Notes: a model not told the origin generated them from the letters alone. DNA of 64,000 bases from Ferranicluibacter quercicola (GCF_021168455.1 NZ_JAJOZR010000002.1:62001-126000), one strand, 5' to 3'. Shown: positions 1-9,238, counted from the stretch's first letter. Made by a program: numbers and translations.

Positions 1-453
1 GCCGGACTGATCGTCTGGCAGCCGGCCGATCTCATCCTCTGGATCAAGGCGCTGCATGTCGTGGCCGTTATCTCCTGGATGGCCGGGCTGCTCTACATGC
101 CGCGCCTGTTCATCTATCACACCGATGCTGAGCCGGGCTCGCAGACATCGGAGACCTTCAAGGTGATGGAGCAGCGGCTCCTGAAGGTGATCATGCGCCC
201 GGCCATGATGATCACCTGGGTGCTCGGGCTTTATCTCGCTTGGAGCGTCTACGGTTTTCAGGGCGGCTGGCTTCACGCGAAGATCCTCGCCGTGATCCTG
301 CTGACCGGCGTGCATGTGCACTATGCCGATGCCGTCGGTCGTTTTTCGCGCGATGGTACGCGACGCACGGCGCGCTACTGGCGTCTGATGAACGAGGTGC
401 CGACCGTTCTGATGATCGTCATCGTGATCCTCGTCATCGTAAAGCCGTTTTGA
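1..453 (+). CDS. hemJ: Protoporphyrinogen IX oxidase HemJ (CopD-like), 5' truncated by window edge
   Basis: The reading frame is open from base 1 to the TGA at 451-453, so the start lies outside the window. The visible 150 codons carry the HemJ signature (LWIKALHV, then WMAGLLYMPRLFIYH) and three to four hydrophobic membrane segments, ending in the hydrophobic stretch MIVIVILVIVKPF. HemJ is an inner-membrane haem protein that oxidises protoporphyrinogen IX to protoporphyrin IX in haem synthesis. In alphaproteobacteria it usually sits with hemE and hemH immediately upstream of rho near the replication origin, which fits the next gene here. The amino end cannot be assessed. Confidence 0.9.
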   Translation, partial: AGLIVWQPADLILWIKALHVVAVISWMAGLLYMPRLFIYHTDAEPGSQTSETFKVMEQRLLKVIMRPAMMITWVLGLYLAWSVYGFQGGWLHAKILAVILLTGVHVHYADAVGRFSRDGTRRTARYWRLMNEVPTVLMIVIVILVIVKPF

Positions 454-478
454 TCCATCACGGACATTTTAGCCTCTT

Positions 479-502
479 GCACCGCGAGCCCCCTTGCGGT
501 GC
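479..502 (+). terminator. Hairpin after hemJ, possible weak terminator or rho leader structure
   Basis: A 7-bp perfect stem (GCACCGC at 479-485 with GCGGTGC at 496-502) lies 25 bases after the hemJ stop and 135 bases before rho. No T-run follows, so it is not a classical intrinsic terminator. It could be part of the rho leader, since rho is commonly autoregulated through its leader. Confidence 0.25.
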
Positions 503-636
503 GGGCCGGAAGTCGCTAGCGTGTGACATCCCATCTTTCTGGCGCGCGTTAAAGTTCGAGTGGCTAGCCCCCTGCCGCTCCCTTGACCCACACAGCGCCA
601 GCCCTTCCATTCCCTCTGCAAGTGTGATTTTCCTTC

Positions 637-1902
637 ATGGCTGAAATGAAGCTCCAAGACCTCAAGAACAAATCTGCAACCGATCTTCTGGCGTTCGCCG
701 AGTCGGTGGAGGTCGAAAACGCCAGCGTGATGCGCAAGCAGGAGCTGATGTTCGCCATCCTCAAGATGCTCGCGGCGCAAGACGTCGAGATCATCGGCGA
801 AGGCGTCGTCGAGCTGCTCCAGGACGGTTTCGGCTTCCTGCGCTCCGCCAATGCCAACTATCTTCCCGGCCCCGACGATATCTACATCTCGCCCTCCCAG
901 ATCCGGCGCTTCTCGCTGAAGACGGGCGATACGGTCGAAGGCCCGATCCGGGGACCGAAGGAAGGCGAACGCTACTTCGCGCTTCTGAAGGTCAACACGA
1001 TCAATTTCGAGGACCCGGAGAAGATCCGGCACAAGGTACACTTCGACAACCTGACGCCGCTCTATCCGAACGAACGCTTCAAGATGGAGCTCGAGGTTCC
1101 CACCTCCAAGGATCTTTCGCCGCGCGTGATGGATCTCGTCGCACCGCTCGGCAAGGGCCAGCGCGGCCTGATCGTCGCGCCGCCGCGCACCGGCAAGACC
1201 GTGCTCCTGCAGAACATCGCCCATTCGATCACCGCCAACCATCCGGAATGTTATCTGATCGTTCTCCTCATCGACGAGCGGCCGGAAGAAGTGACGGACA
1301 TGCAGCGCTCGGTAAAGGGCGAGGTCGTTTCCTCCACCTTCGACGAACCGGCCACGCGCCACGTTCAGGTCGCCGAGATGGTGATCGAGAAGGCCAAGCG
1401 TCTGGTCGAGCACGGCCGTGACGTCGTCATCCTGCTCGATTCCATCACGCGCCTCGGCCGCGCCTACAATACGGTCGTGCCCTCTTCCGGCAAGGTTCTG
1501 ACCGGCGGTGTGGATGCCAATGCCCTGCAGCGCCCGAAGCGCTTCTTCGGCGCGGCACGGAACATCGAGGAAGGCGGCTCGCTGACCATCGTCGCGACGG
1601 CGCTGATCGATACCGGCAGCCGCATGGACGAAGTCATCTTCGAAGAGTTCAAGGGAACGGGCAACTCCGAAATCGTGCTCGACCGGAAGGTTGCCGACAA
1701 GCGTATCTTCCCGGCGATGGACATTCTGAAGTCCGGTACCCGCAAGGAAGACCTGCTCGTGCCGCGTCAGGATCTTCAGAAGATCTTCGTGCTTCGTCGT
1801 ATCCTCGCGCCCATGGGCACCACGGATGCGATCGAGTTCCTGATCGACAAGCTGAAGCAGACGAAGACGAACGGCGACTTCTTCGATTCCATGAACACCT
1901 GA
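637..1902 (+). CDS. rho: Transcription termination factor Rho
   Basis: The 421-residue protein has the usual Rho length. It has an N-terminal Rho_N helical region (about 1-45), an RNA-binding cold-shock-like domain (about 50-120, with DGFGFLRS and the PGPDDIYISPSQIRRF stretch) and a RecA-like ATPase domain with Walker A PPRTGKT near residues 182-188. Rho is a hexameric RNA helicase that terminates transcription and damps antisense transcription. The start ATG at 637 gives the standard MAEMKLQDLKNKS beginning. A strong intrinsic terminator follows the stop codon. The gene is monocistronic here or read from the hemJ side. Confidence 0.98.
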   Translation: MAEMKLQDLKNKSATDLLAFAESVEVENASVMRKQELMFAILKMLAAQDVEIIGEGVVELLQDGFGFLRSANANYLPGPDDIYISPSQIRRFSLKTGDTVEGPIRGPKEGERYFALLKVNTINFEDPEKIRHKVHFDNLTPLYPNERFKMELEVPTSKDLSPRVMDLVAPLGKGQRGLIVAPPRTGKTVLLQNIAHSITANHPECYLIVLLIDERPEEVTDMQRSVKGEVVSSTFDEPATRHVQVAEMVIEKAKRLVEHGRDVVILLDSITRLGRAYNTVVPSSGKVLTGGVDANALQRPKRFFGAARNIEEGGSLTIVATALIDTGSRMDEVIFEEFKGTGNSEIVLDRKVADKRIFPAMDILKSGTRKEDLLVPRQDLQKIFVLRRILAPMGTTDAIEFLIDKLKQTKTNGDFFDSMNT

Positions 1903-1948
1903 GACCCACGGCTGCGCGCAAGCCCTGCGCCGCGTTGGACACCTTCCG

Positions 1949-1977
1949 AAAATCCCTGGCTTCCCCCAGGGATTTTT
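1949..1977 (+). terminator. Intrinsic terminator of rho
   Basis: An 11-bp perfect stem (AAAATCCCTGG at 1949-1959 with CCAGGGATTTT at 1966-1976), a 6-base loop and a T-run. It lies 47 bases after the rho stop and separates rho from mnmE. Confidence 0.85.
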
Positions 1978-2014
1978 GCGTTTACCTCATAGGGCTCCTC
2001 CAAGGACGGTTCGA

Positions 2015-3331
2015 ATGTCATCGGCGAGCGATACCATCTATTCCCTCTCCTCCGGAGGCCTGCCCTCCGGCGTCGCCGTTCTCCGGGTCAGCGGGCCATC
2101 GGCATCGACCGTTTGCGATGTTCTTTGCGGTGGCCCGGTTCCACCACGTGTCGCCGCGCTGCGAACGATTCGGTCCCGGAACGGAGAGATCATCGATCAG
2201 GGTCTGGTCCTCTCGTTTCCCGGTCCAGCCTCGTTCACGGGGGAAGACTGTGTCGAGCTTCAGGTCCACGGTGGACGGGCCGTGGTGGAGCGGCTTCTCG
2301 ATGAGCTTGGGACGTTCCCGCATTTCCGCCATGCCGAAGCTGGCGAATTTTCGCGCAGGGCGTTCGCACAGGGGAAACTGGATCTCGTGGAGATCGAAGG
2401 TCTCGCCGACCTGATCTCGGCCGAGACGGAGATGCAACGGCGTCTTGCGAGCGAGCATGCCCGCGGCGGCGTCTCGCAGATCTATCAGGGTTGGGCGAAG
2501 CGTCTGACCCATGCCCGCGCGATGATCGAGGCGGAGCTCGACTTCGCGGACGAGGATGATGTTCCCGGCTCCGTCAGCGCGGCGATCTGGCGGGATATGG
2601 AACACCTAAGCAGAGAGATCAGTGACCATCTGGCGGGCGCGAGAACGGGGGCAATCATTCGGCATGGCTACCGTATCGTGATCTCCGGCCCTCCAAATGC
2701 CGGAAAATCGAGCTTGCTCAATGCCCTGGCCAAACAGGACATCGCCATCGTGACCGATATCGCGGGAACGACGCGGGATGTGCTGAGCGTCGATATTTCC
2801 TTAGCCGGATTCGTCGTGAAACTGTTCGACACCGCCGGTTTGCGGGAGACAGACGACTTGGTCGAGCGCGAAGGCATCCGCCGGGCCAAGGCGCTACAGG
2901 ACGAGGCGGATCTCATCCTCTGCCTTTCCGATGCGCCACACGGTTTCATGCTCCCGGACGAGGGTGAGACCGAGATCCTTCGAGTGGCCACCAAGATTGA
3001 TATTTCGCCCGAACTGTGGGATAGAACCGCTGCCGACGTGCTTGTCTCCGTCGAGACGCCGCAAGGCTTGGAAGCGCTGATTTCTGCGATCACGGAGCGG
3101 CTTCCCGACAGCGCGGCAGCTGACAGCTTTTCTGTTCCGTCCCGTCGACGGCATGGGGATCATCTGACGCAGTGCCTTGCTGCCCTGAATGAGGCGGCAA
3201 AGAGCGCTGATCTGGATCTCCAGTCGGAACAACTTCGTCGGGCCAGTGATGCCTTGGGGCGGATTACCGGCCGGATCGATGTCGAGGATCTGCTGGATGT
3301 GATTTTTTCGGAATTTTGCATCGGCAAGTAG
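2015..3331 (+). CDS. mnmE: tRNA uridine-5-carboxymethylaminomethyl(34) synthesis GTPase MnmE
   Basis: This is the TrmE/MnmE GTPase that, with MnmG, installs the cmnm5 modification on wobble U34 of certain tRNAs. The start at 2015 (MSSASDTIYSLSSGG) follows AAGGACGG. An in-frame start 13 codons earlier lacks a ribosome site and matches no family N-terminus. The protein has 438 residues: an N-terminal formyl-THF-binding domain, a helical domain, an inserted G domain with P-loop GPPNAGKS (about 226-233) and DTAG switch, and the diagnostic C-terminal Cys motif FCIGK at the last five residues. It is followed at 59 bases by its partner mnmG. Confidence 0.97.
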   Translation: MSSASDTIYSLSSGGLPSGVAVLRVSGPSASTVCDVLCGGPVPPRVAALRTIRSRNGEIIDQGLVLSFPGPASFTGEDCVELQVHGGRAVVERLLDELGTFPHFRHAEAGEFSRRAFAQGKLDLVEIEGLADLISAETEMQRRLASEHARGGVSQIYQGWAKRLTHARAMIEAELDFADEDDVPGSVSAAIWRDMEHLSREISDHLAGARTGAIIRHGYRIVISGPPNAGKSSLLNALAKQDIAIVTDIAGTTRDVLSVDISLAGFVVKLFDTAGLRETDDLVEREGIRRAKALQDEADLILCLSDAPHGFMLPDEGETEILRVATKIDISPELWDRTAADVLVSVETPQGLEALISAITERLPDSAAADSFSVPSRRRHGDHLTQCLAALNEAAKSADLDLQSEQLRRASDALGRITGRIDVEDLLDVIFSEFCIGK

Positions 3332-3358
3332 TCTGCAACGCATGCGAGTCGTCCCGCA

Positions 3359-3374
3359 CGTTTCACGTGAAACA
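3359..3374. other. parS: parS centromere-like site 1 (15/16 match)
   Basis: The 16-mer reads CGTTTCACGTGAAACA, differing from the canonical ParB site TGTTTCACGTGAAACA only in the first base. It lies in the short gap between mnmE and mnmG, about 3.4 kb from parB. ParB dimers load at such palindromes and spread, and ParA then segregates the origin region. Confidence 0.85.
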
Positions 3375-3390
3375 TTGAATCGGAATCGAA

Positions 3391-5268
3391 ATGACCGTGA
3401 TGTATGATGTCATCGTTGTTGGTGGCGGGCATGCCGGATGTGAGGCCGCGGCGGTGGCCGCCCGCTTGGGTGCCTCCGTAGCGCTCGTCACGCACCAGCG
3501 CCAGACGATCGGCGTGATGTCCTGCAACCCGGCCATCGGTGGACTGGGCAAGGGGCACCTTGTCCGCGAGATTGACGCGTTCGATGGATTGATGGGTCGT
3601 GTTGCTGACCGCGCAGGCATCCAGTTCCGACTGCTGAACCACAAGAAGGGTCCCGCCGTTCGTGGACCCCGGACACAGGCGGATCGGCGGCTCTACCGCG
3701 ACGCCATGCAGGCGGAACTCGAAAGACTCTCATCGCTGACAGTGATCGAAGGCGATGTGGTCGATCTCGTCCTCAAGGGGTCGACCGTTGGCGGCGTGGT
3801 TCTTGCGACCGGACAGACCGTCACCTGTGGCGCTGTGGTTTTGACCACGGGGACTTTTCTCCGAGGCCTCATCCATATCGGTGACCGGAAGATCCCGGCG
3901 GGTCGTGTCGGCGAGGCACCGTCGGTTGGTTTGTCGAAGGTCCTTGAGGATCATCAGGTCGCACTGGGACGGTTGAAGACGGGAACACCGGCACGGCTGG
4001 ACGGGCGCACGATCGGCTGGGACCGGATCGGACGGCAAGCCGCGGATGCAGAGCCAGTTCCTTTTTCCTTCATGACGGATCAGATTACCACGCGGCAGAT
4101 CGACTGCGGCGTGACCCGCACGACGGATGCGACGCATCGGATCATCGAAGAGAACCTGCAGCGCTCTGCCATGTATTCGGGACAGATCTCGGGCGTCGGG
4201 CCACGCTATTGTCCATCCATCGAAGACAAGATCGTCAAGTTTGGCGAACGTGATGGGCACCAGATTTTTCTGGAGCCGGAAGGTCTCGATGATCACACCG
4301 TCTATCCGAACGGCATTTCCACCTCTCTTCCGGAAGAGGTTCAGTCTGCTTTTATCCGGACCATCCCTGGTCTGGAGACGGCAACGATCCTGCAGCCCGG
4401 CTATGCCATCGAATATGATCATGTCGATCCGCGCGAACTTTCTGCCAGCCTCGAGGTCCGAAAGATCCCGGGCCTGTTCCTTGCCGGCCAGATCAATGGG
4501 ACGACGGGTTACGAAGAGGCGGGTGCTCAAGGCCTCGTCGCCGGCTTGAACGCAACGCGAAAGGTGGCCGGGCAGAGCGCACATCTCTTCTCTCGCACGG
4601 ATTCCTATATCGGCGTCATGATCGATGACCTGATCACACGCGGTGTTGCCGAACCCTACCGGATGTTCACCTCTCGTGCGGAGTACCGTCTGTCTCTGCG
4701 GGCCGACAATGCCGACATGCGGCTGACACCGGCGGCGATCGCACTGGGTTGTGTCTCCCGCGCCCGGCGCGAGCGGTTTATGAACTGGGAGATGACCTTT
4801 GCGCGGTGGAAGGAGACGCTCCAGCAGCGCCTGTTGACGCCGAACGAAGCCGGCGCGCACGGCCTGAATCTGAACAAGGATGGACAGCGACGCTCGGCTT
4901 TTGATTTGCTCTCGCATGCCGATATCACGCTTGATCGCCTTTCGGCGATCTGGGGCGACCTTGCGGATATTTCGCCGCGCCTCGCGGAGGCCATCGAGAT
5001 TGATGCGCATTACGCGGTCTATATGGATCGCCAGGCGGCCGATATCGTGCGGGCGCGCAAGGAAGAAGAGCGAACGATTCCGGACGACTTTGCCTATGCC
5101 GATCTCTCGGGCCTTTCGAACGAGCTCAAGCAGAAGCTGACCCGCATTCAACCGCGAAACTTCGCACAGCTTCAGGTGATCGATGGTATGACACCGTCGG
5201 CCGCCACGCTGATTCTGACCCATCTGCAGCGCTACGAGCGGCGTGATGCAGCACAAGGTGTACACTGA
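3391..5268 (+). CDS. mnmG: tRNA uridine-5-carboxymethylaminomethyl(34) synthesis enzyme MnmG
   Basis: This is the FAD- and NADH-dependent partner of MnmE (GidA family), 625 residues, the usual length. The N-terminal dinucleotide-binding motif VVGGGHAGCEAA is at residues 8-19. The family signature around GLGKGHLVREIDAFDG and the conserved SCNPAIGG follow, and the C-terminal helical domain ends near LQRYERR. MnmE and MnmG form the complex that modifies U34 of tRNAs. The stop overlaps the rsmG start by one base (TGATG), which implies translational coupling. Confidence 0.97.
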   Translation: MTVMYDVIVVGGGHAGCEAAAVAARLGASVALVTHQRQTIGVMSCNPAIGGLGKGHLVREIDAFDGLMGRVADRAGIQFRLLNHKKGPAVRGPRTQADRRLYRDAMQAELERLSSLTVIEGDVVDLVLKGSTVGGVVLATGQTVTCGAVVLTTGTFLRGLIHIGDRKIPAGRVGEAPSVGLSKVLEDHQVALGRLKTGTPARLDGRTIGWDRIGRQAADAEPVPFSFMTDQITTRQIDCGVTRTTDATHRIIEENLQRSAMYSGQISGVGPRYCPSIEDKIVKFGERDGHQIFLEPEGLDDHTVYPNGISTSLPEEVQSAFIRTIPGLETATILQPGYAIEYDHVDPRELSASLEVRKIPGLFLAGQINGTTGYEEAGAQGLVAGLNATRKVAGQSAHLFSRTDSYIGVMIDDLITRGVAEPYRMFTSRAEYRLSLRADNADMRLTPAAIALGCVSRARRERFMNWEMTFARWKETLQQRLLTPNEAGAHGLNLNKDGQRRSAFDLLSHADITLDRLSAIWGDLADISPRLAEAIEIDAHYAVYMDRQAADIVRARKEEERTIPDDFAYADLSGLSNELKQKLTRIQPRNFAQLQVIDGMTPSAATLILTHLQRYERRDAAQGVH

Positions 5269-5927
5269 TGGCGAGTCAGCCCACGGAATTGATCGGCTTG
5301 CGTGTTTCACGTGAAACGACCGAGCGGCTTGAACATTTTACACAGCTGTTCCTGAAATGGGCGAAGACGATGAATCTCGTTGCGCCGTCGACGTTGGGCG
5401 ATGTCGGCAATAGGCACATCCGCGACAGCGCTCAGATCTATGCCCTCGCTCCCGGTCCGAAAACCTGGATCGATCTGGGCAGTGGCGGCGGCTTTCCCGG
5501 TGTCATCACCGCCATCCTTCTCGCCGAGACGGCCGGAGGATGGGTCCATCTTGTCGAAAGCAATCAGAAAAAAGCGGCCTTCCTCCGTGTCGCTCTTCAG
5601 GAAACAGGTGCCCGCGGATCAGTGCATGTTCTGCGCATTGAAGACGCGCCGGCGAAACTTCCCACCTGTGACGCGATCTCGGCACGGGCCGTCGCTGATC
5701 TCTCCCTGCTGTTGCAGTTCATCGAGCCCTGGATGGCAAGCGGCATGACGCGCGCTTTCTTCCACAAAGGCCGGGATTACGAGTCTGAGGTCGCGAAAGC
5801 GCGTGGCCGGTATGATGTCGATCTGGTAAAACACCAAAGCATTGTCGAGGCTGACTCCGTCATTCTCGAGATCACGCGGATGCAGCAGCTGAGCCAGGGC
5901 GCAGGAGCGATCAATGTCGCGCGATAA
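5268..5927 (+). CDS. rsmG: 16S rRNA (guanine(527)-N(7))-methyltransferase RsmG
   Basis: A GidB-family SAM-dependent methyltransferase of 219 residues. Motif I DLGSGGGFPG (about residues 67-76) binds SAM, and the upstream KWAKTMNLVAPSTL and HIRDSAQI segments are typical of the family. It methylates N7 of G527 in 16S rRNA. It is coupled to mnmG by a one-base overlap and overlaps the parA start by 14 bases. A parS site is embedded in codons 12-17, so this stretch must satisfy both protein and ParB. Confidence 0.96.
   Translation: MASQPTELIGLRVSRETTERLEHFTQLFLKWAKTMNLVAPSTLGDVGNRHIRDSAQIYALAPGPKTWIDLGSGGGFPGVITAILLAETAGGWVHLVESNQKKAAFLRVALQETGARGSVHVLRIEDAPAKLPTCDAISARAVADLSLLLQFIEPWMASGMTRAFFHKGRDYESEVAKARGRYDVDLVKHQSIVEADSVILEITRMQQLSQGAGAINVAR
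5303..5318. other. parS: parS centromere-like site 2 inside rsmG (15/16 match)
   Basis: The 16-mer reads TGTTTCACGTGAAACG, differing from the canonical site only in the last base. It is inside the rsmG coding region, where it encodes part of the stretch VSRETT, and lies about 0.6 kb upstream of parA. Confidence 0.88.
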
Positions 5928-6711
5928 AAACCGGATTATTACGATCGCGAACCAGAAAGGTGGCGTTGGCAAGACGACGACCGCCATCAATCTTGCGACA
6001 GCCTTGGCCGCGATCGGGGAATCGGTCCTGATCATCGACCTCGATCCGCAGGGCAATGCAAGCACCGGACTTGGTATCCAGCGGCGTGATCGTCGCTTCT
6101 CGTCCTATGACCTGATGATGGGAACGCATACGATCGATACAATCGTTCATCCGACCGTCGTACCAAACCTGTCGATTATTCCCTCGACCATGGATCTTCT
6201 TGGTCTGGAGATGGAAATTTCCCGGCAGAGTGACCGCGTTTTTCGGCTGAAAAAGGCTTTGGGGACGCCAGAGGCTTTGGCTTACTCCTATATTCTGGTC
6301 GATTGCCCGCCCTCGTTCAACCTGTTGACCATGAACGCGATGGCTGCGGCCCATTCTGTGCTTGTGCCGCTCCAGTGCGAGTTCTTCGCACTGGAAGGGT
6401 TGAGCCAGTTGCTGGAAACGGTCGATCAGATCCGGCAGAGCGTTAATCCGCAGCTCGACATCCAGGGCATCGTGCTGACGATGTTCGATTCCCGGAACAA
6501 TCTCGCCCAGCAGGTCGTCAGCGATGTTCGCACCCATTTGGGCGAAAAGGTTTACCATACGCTGATTCCGCGGAACGTCCGGGTCTCGGAAGCGCCGTCC
6601 TATGGAAAGCCTGCTATCCTTTACGATCTGAAATGTGCGGGAAGCCAGGCCTATCTGCAGCTCGCTTCGGAAGTGATTCAGCGCGAGCGTCAGCGGAAAG
6701 CTGCGGCCTGA
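5914..6711 (+). CDS. parA: Chromosome partitioning ATPase ParA
   Basis: A 265-residue protein with the deviant Walker A KGGVGKTT at residues 15-22 and the second ATPase motif VDCPPSFNLLT, as in chromosomal (short, no HTH) ParA/Soj proteins. It binds DNA non-specifically when ATP-bound and moves ParB-parS complexes, segregating the origin region. The ATG at 5914 lies inside the end of rsmG (14-base overlap), so the gene is probably coupled to the mnmE-mnmG-rsmG series. parB follows after 33 bases. The absence of an N-terminal DNA-binding extension argues for the chromosomal rather than a RepABC plasmid copy. Confidence 0.97.
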   Translation: MSRDKNRIITIANQKGGVGKTTTAINLATALAAIGESVLIIDLDPQGNASTGLGIQRRDRRFSSYDLMMGTHTIDTIVHPTVVPNLSIIPSTMDLLGLEMEISRQSDRVFRLKKALGTPEALAYSYILVDCPPSFNLLTMNAMAAAHSVLVPLQCEFFALEGLSQLLETVDQIRQSVNPQLDIQGIVLTMFDSRNNLAQQVVSDVRTHLGEKVYHTLIPRNVRVSEAPSYGKPAILYDLKCAGSQAYLQLASEVIQRERQRKAAA

Positions 6712-6744
6712 TCGATTCGGCTCCAGAACCATGAGGAGAACGCC

Positions 6745-7632
6745 ATGAACGAAGATCCCGCACGGCGCCGTCTCGGACGCGGTCTCGCCGCCTTGATCGG
6801 GGAGATGGACCAGCCCATCGTCGCCGAATCCACGCCCGCACCAACCATCCCGGCCGATCGCCGCGTTCCGATCGAGCATGTCACGCGCAACCCGCGCAAT
6901 CCTCGGCGGACCTTCGACGAGGCGGAATTGCAAGATCTCGCGAACTCTGTCCGCCAGCATGGCATCGTCCAGCCCGTCGTGGTTCGCACGGTGAATGGCG
7001 ACCGGTTCGAGATCATCGCCGGCGAGCGGCGCTGGCGGGCAGCCCAGCTCGCCGGGTTCTCCGACATTCCGGTCATCGTTCGGGATGTCGACGATCGCAC
7101 AGCGCTCGAAATCGCGATCGTCGAGAATGTGCAGCGTTCGGATCTCAATCCGCTGGAAGAGGCGATGGGCTACGAGCTGCTGATTGCCGACCACGGCTAT
7201 ACGCAGAACGACCTTGGCGAGATCATCGGCAAGAGCCGGAGCCACGTGGCCAACAGCCTCCGTCTCCTGAAGCTGCCGGAGCCGGTGCGCGATATGCTGT
7301 CGTCCGGGACGTTGTCCGCCGGCCATGCGCGCGCGCTCATCCCCACCTCCGACCCGACGACGCTGGCCCGCGCGATCATCGCCAAGGGCCTGTCCGTCCG
7401 CGATACAGAGAAGCTCGCCCAGAACGATATTCGCGCCCAGAACGATCCCACCTTCGGTACGAAGCCTCGTCCCGAAAAGGATGCGGATACCGTTGCGCTC
7501 GAACGCTCCCTGACCGACAGCCTCGGCCTCGAAGTCTCGGTCAATCACCGGGCAAGTGGCGGCCATCTGAAGATCAGCTACAAGACGCTGGAACAGCTCG
7601 AAGATATCTGCCGGCTGCTCGAGCGCCGCTGA
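6745..7632 (+). CDS. parB: Chromosome partitioning protein ParB
   Basis: A 295-residue protein. It starts with the ParA-stimulating basic segment RRRLGRGLAALIG (residues 7-19). The ParB/Srx CTPase domain follows, with the arginine patch GERRWRA at 93-99. A helix-turn-helix (around IIGKSRSHVANSLRLLKLP) reads parS, and the protein ends in a dimerisation domain. It nucleates on parS and spreads. Four candidate parS copies occur in this window. The ribosome site GAGGAG precedes the ATG by a few bases. The gene ends facing holA with only 25 bases between. Confidence 0.97.
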   Translation: MNEDPARRRLGRGLAALIGEMDQPIVAESTPAPTIPADRRVPIEHVTRNPRNPRRTFDEAELQDLANSVRQHGIVQPVVVRTVNGDRFEIIAGERRWRAAQLAGFSDIPVIVRDVDDRTALEIAIVENVQRSDLNPLEEAMGYELLIADHGYTQNDLGEIIGKSRSHVANSLRLLKLPEPVRDMLSSGTLSAGHARALIPTSDPTTLARAIIAKGLSVRDTEKLAQNDIRAQNDPTFGTKPRPEKDADTVALERSLTDSLGLEVSVNHRASGGHLKISYKTLEQLEDICRLLERR

Positions 7633-7657
7633 TCCACGCTCAAGCAAAGATCCGCGT

Positions 7658-8695
7658 TCAGGCTGAGCGCTGTCTGGCGGCCTGAAAGGCGATGGCGATC
7701 AGCGCCTGGCTCGCGATGTCGGCCTCCAGCGTCTGACGGCTGCGGCTTTGCAGGATCGCGTTCTGAAGCCGCTGCAGATCACGCCGGATCGCCGGCAGCC
7801 CCCAGGTCTTCAAGGCCGCTTCGATCAAGGGCTTTCGCCGGAAGTGGATGCCGCGGCCGAGTGTTGCGGTGACCTGCGAGGGTCCGAGACGCTTGGCGTC
7901 CATCTCCGCCCGCAGGATATCGAGCTGCTGAAACTGACGCAGGCAGCTTTGCAGCACAAGGAACATTGACGTTTTCGAGGCTTCCACCTTACGGAGCGAT
8001 GTCATCAGGCGGTCCATGTCGCCCGAGAGAACCGCGTCCACGGCATCGTCCACGGAGGTGGAGCTGGCGTCGCCGATAATGTCCAGGACATGGCTTTCGT
8101 CGATCACCGGTTCGTCCCGGCAGTAGAGCGCAAGCTTGGCAATCTCGTAGCGTGAGGCCAGCCGGTCGGCGCCCAGGAGATCGCGGAGCGCCTCGCGAGC
8201 CGCCGGTGTGATGCGCAGGCCCGCAGCGCCCAGCTCCTTATCGATCAGGCCATTGATGGCTTTCACGTCGTCCGCATAGCAGGCAACCGAAAGGACGCTG
8301 CGCGCCGTTTCGCCGATCTTGCGGAGAGCCGTGCCCTTCTTCAAGTCGCCGGCTTCCACGATGACGAAGGCGTCGCGCGGCGGCTCCTCGGCAAGATAGG
8401 CCAGGCCCTCGCTCAGGGCCTTTTCGGTTCCCGAGGCCCGCACCCAGACGAGTTTGCCGCCCCCGAAGAGACCGAGGGCATTGGCCTCGTCGGCGAGCCT
8501 GCCGGGGGAAAGATCGCTGCCGTCCAGCTTGATCAGGGAAAAGGGATCGTCCAGCGCAATGCCGGTTTTCGCGGCGATCGCCGCAGCGCGTTCGGCCACC
8601 AGGCCGCGGTCGGGCCCGTAGAAAAGATAAAGCCGCTGGCTGGGCAGCGGCCTTTCCACGAAGCCGTCGAACTCGTGGGATTTGATCTCACTCAT
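7658..8695 (-). CDS. holA: DNA polymerase III subunit delta
   Basis: A 345-residue HolA protein, with N-terminal YLFYGPDRGLVAERA and the HolA family pattern throughout. Delta is the wrench of the clamp loader that opens the beta clamp during DNA replication. It is the last gene of a minus-strand series leuS-lptE-holA, 12 bases after lptE, an arrangement conserved across many proteobacteria. It converges on parB. Confidence 0.93.
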   Translation of the reverse strand: MSEIKSHEFDGFVERPLPSQRLYLFYGPDRGLVAERAAAIAAKTGIALDDPFSLIKLDGSDLSPGRLADEANALGLFGGGKLVWVRASGTEKALSEGLAYLAEEPPRDAFVIVEAGDLKKGTALRKIGETARSVLSVACYADDVKAINGLIDKELGAAGLRITPAAREALRDLLGADRLASRYEIAKLALYCRDEPVIDESHVLDIIGDASSTSVDDAVDAVLSGDMDRLMTSLRKVEASKTSMFLVLQSCLRQFQQLDILRAEMDAKRLGPSQVTATLGRGIHFRRKPLIEAALKTWGLPAIRRDLQRLQNAILQSRSRQTLEADIASQALIAIAFQAARQRSA

Positions 8696-8707
8696 GCCGG
8701 CGCCGGA

Positions 8708-9238
8708 TCAGTTGCCGAGCGCTGCGGCGAGATCGGCGCGGATGATTTCGGCGAGTTCGCGGGCTGCCCTGTTCTCGGCATCCTTGATTGCGCGAAGCTT
8801 GGCGAATTCCTGGACCGGAAAATCGACCAGGGCCACGGCTTTGCGGTGACCGGATTTTACCGTCTTGCCGGTATCGACACGGGTCAGGTTGTAGTCCGCC
8901 TCTATGACGAGACGACCGGCCGACGCCGTATCGTTGTCGTTGCGCTCGTTGAAGAGCACGCCGGTGGTCTGCTGGCTGACGCTCAGCGCCAGCTGGTACT
9001 GCGGCGCTGTGGGTTCGCCCTTGCCACCGGACGTGAGGAAGATCAGGGCGTTGCGCACGCGCTGCTCCACCCGGTCCTTGGCTTCCGAAATCCCGATCGA
9101 GGCCAAGGCCGTTGCCGGGGCGCCGCTGGGGCCATCGGAATAGAGCGGCCGAACCTGGCAGCCGGCCATCAGCAACAGGGAAAGACCGGCAAAGCCGAGG
9201 GCGATGCGGCGGCGGGGATCGAACTTAGACGACGACAT
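8708..9238 (-). CDS. lptE: LPS assembly lipoprotein LptE
   Basis: A 176-residue protein with a lipoprotein signal peptide: basic start MSSSKFDPRRR, hydrophobic core GFAGLSLLLMAG and a lipobox with Cys at residue 26, followed by the family-typical QVRPLY. LptE plugs the LptD outer-membrane translocon for lipopolysaccharide. Its start overlaps the end of leuS by 14 bases, and holA follows 12 bases later. The context leuS-lptE-holA supports the call, because LptE sequences are otherwise poorly conserved. Confidence 0.9.
   Translation of the reverse strand: MSSSKFDPRRRIALGFAGLSLLLMAGCQVRPLYSDGPSGAPATALASIGISEAKDRVEQRVRNALIFLTSGGKGEPTAPQYQLALSVSQQTTGVLFNERNDNDTASAGRLVIEADYNLTRVDTGKTVKSGHRKAVALVDFPVQEFAKLRAIKDAENRAARELAEIIRADLAAALGN

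Noticed and set aside
3730..5310. Open frame antisense to mnmG
   Set aside because: Charged low-similarity composition opposite a clear core gene.
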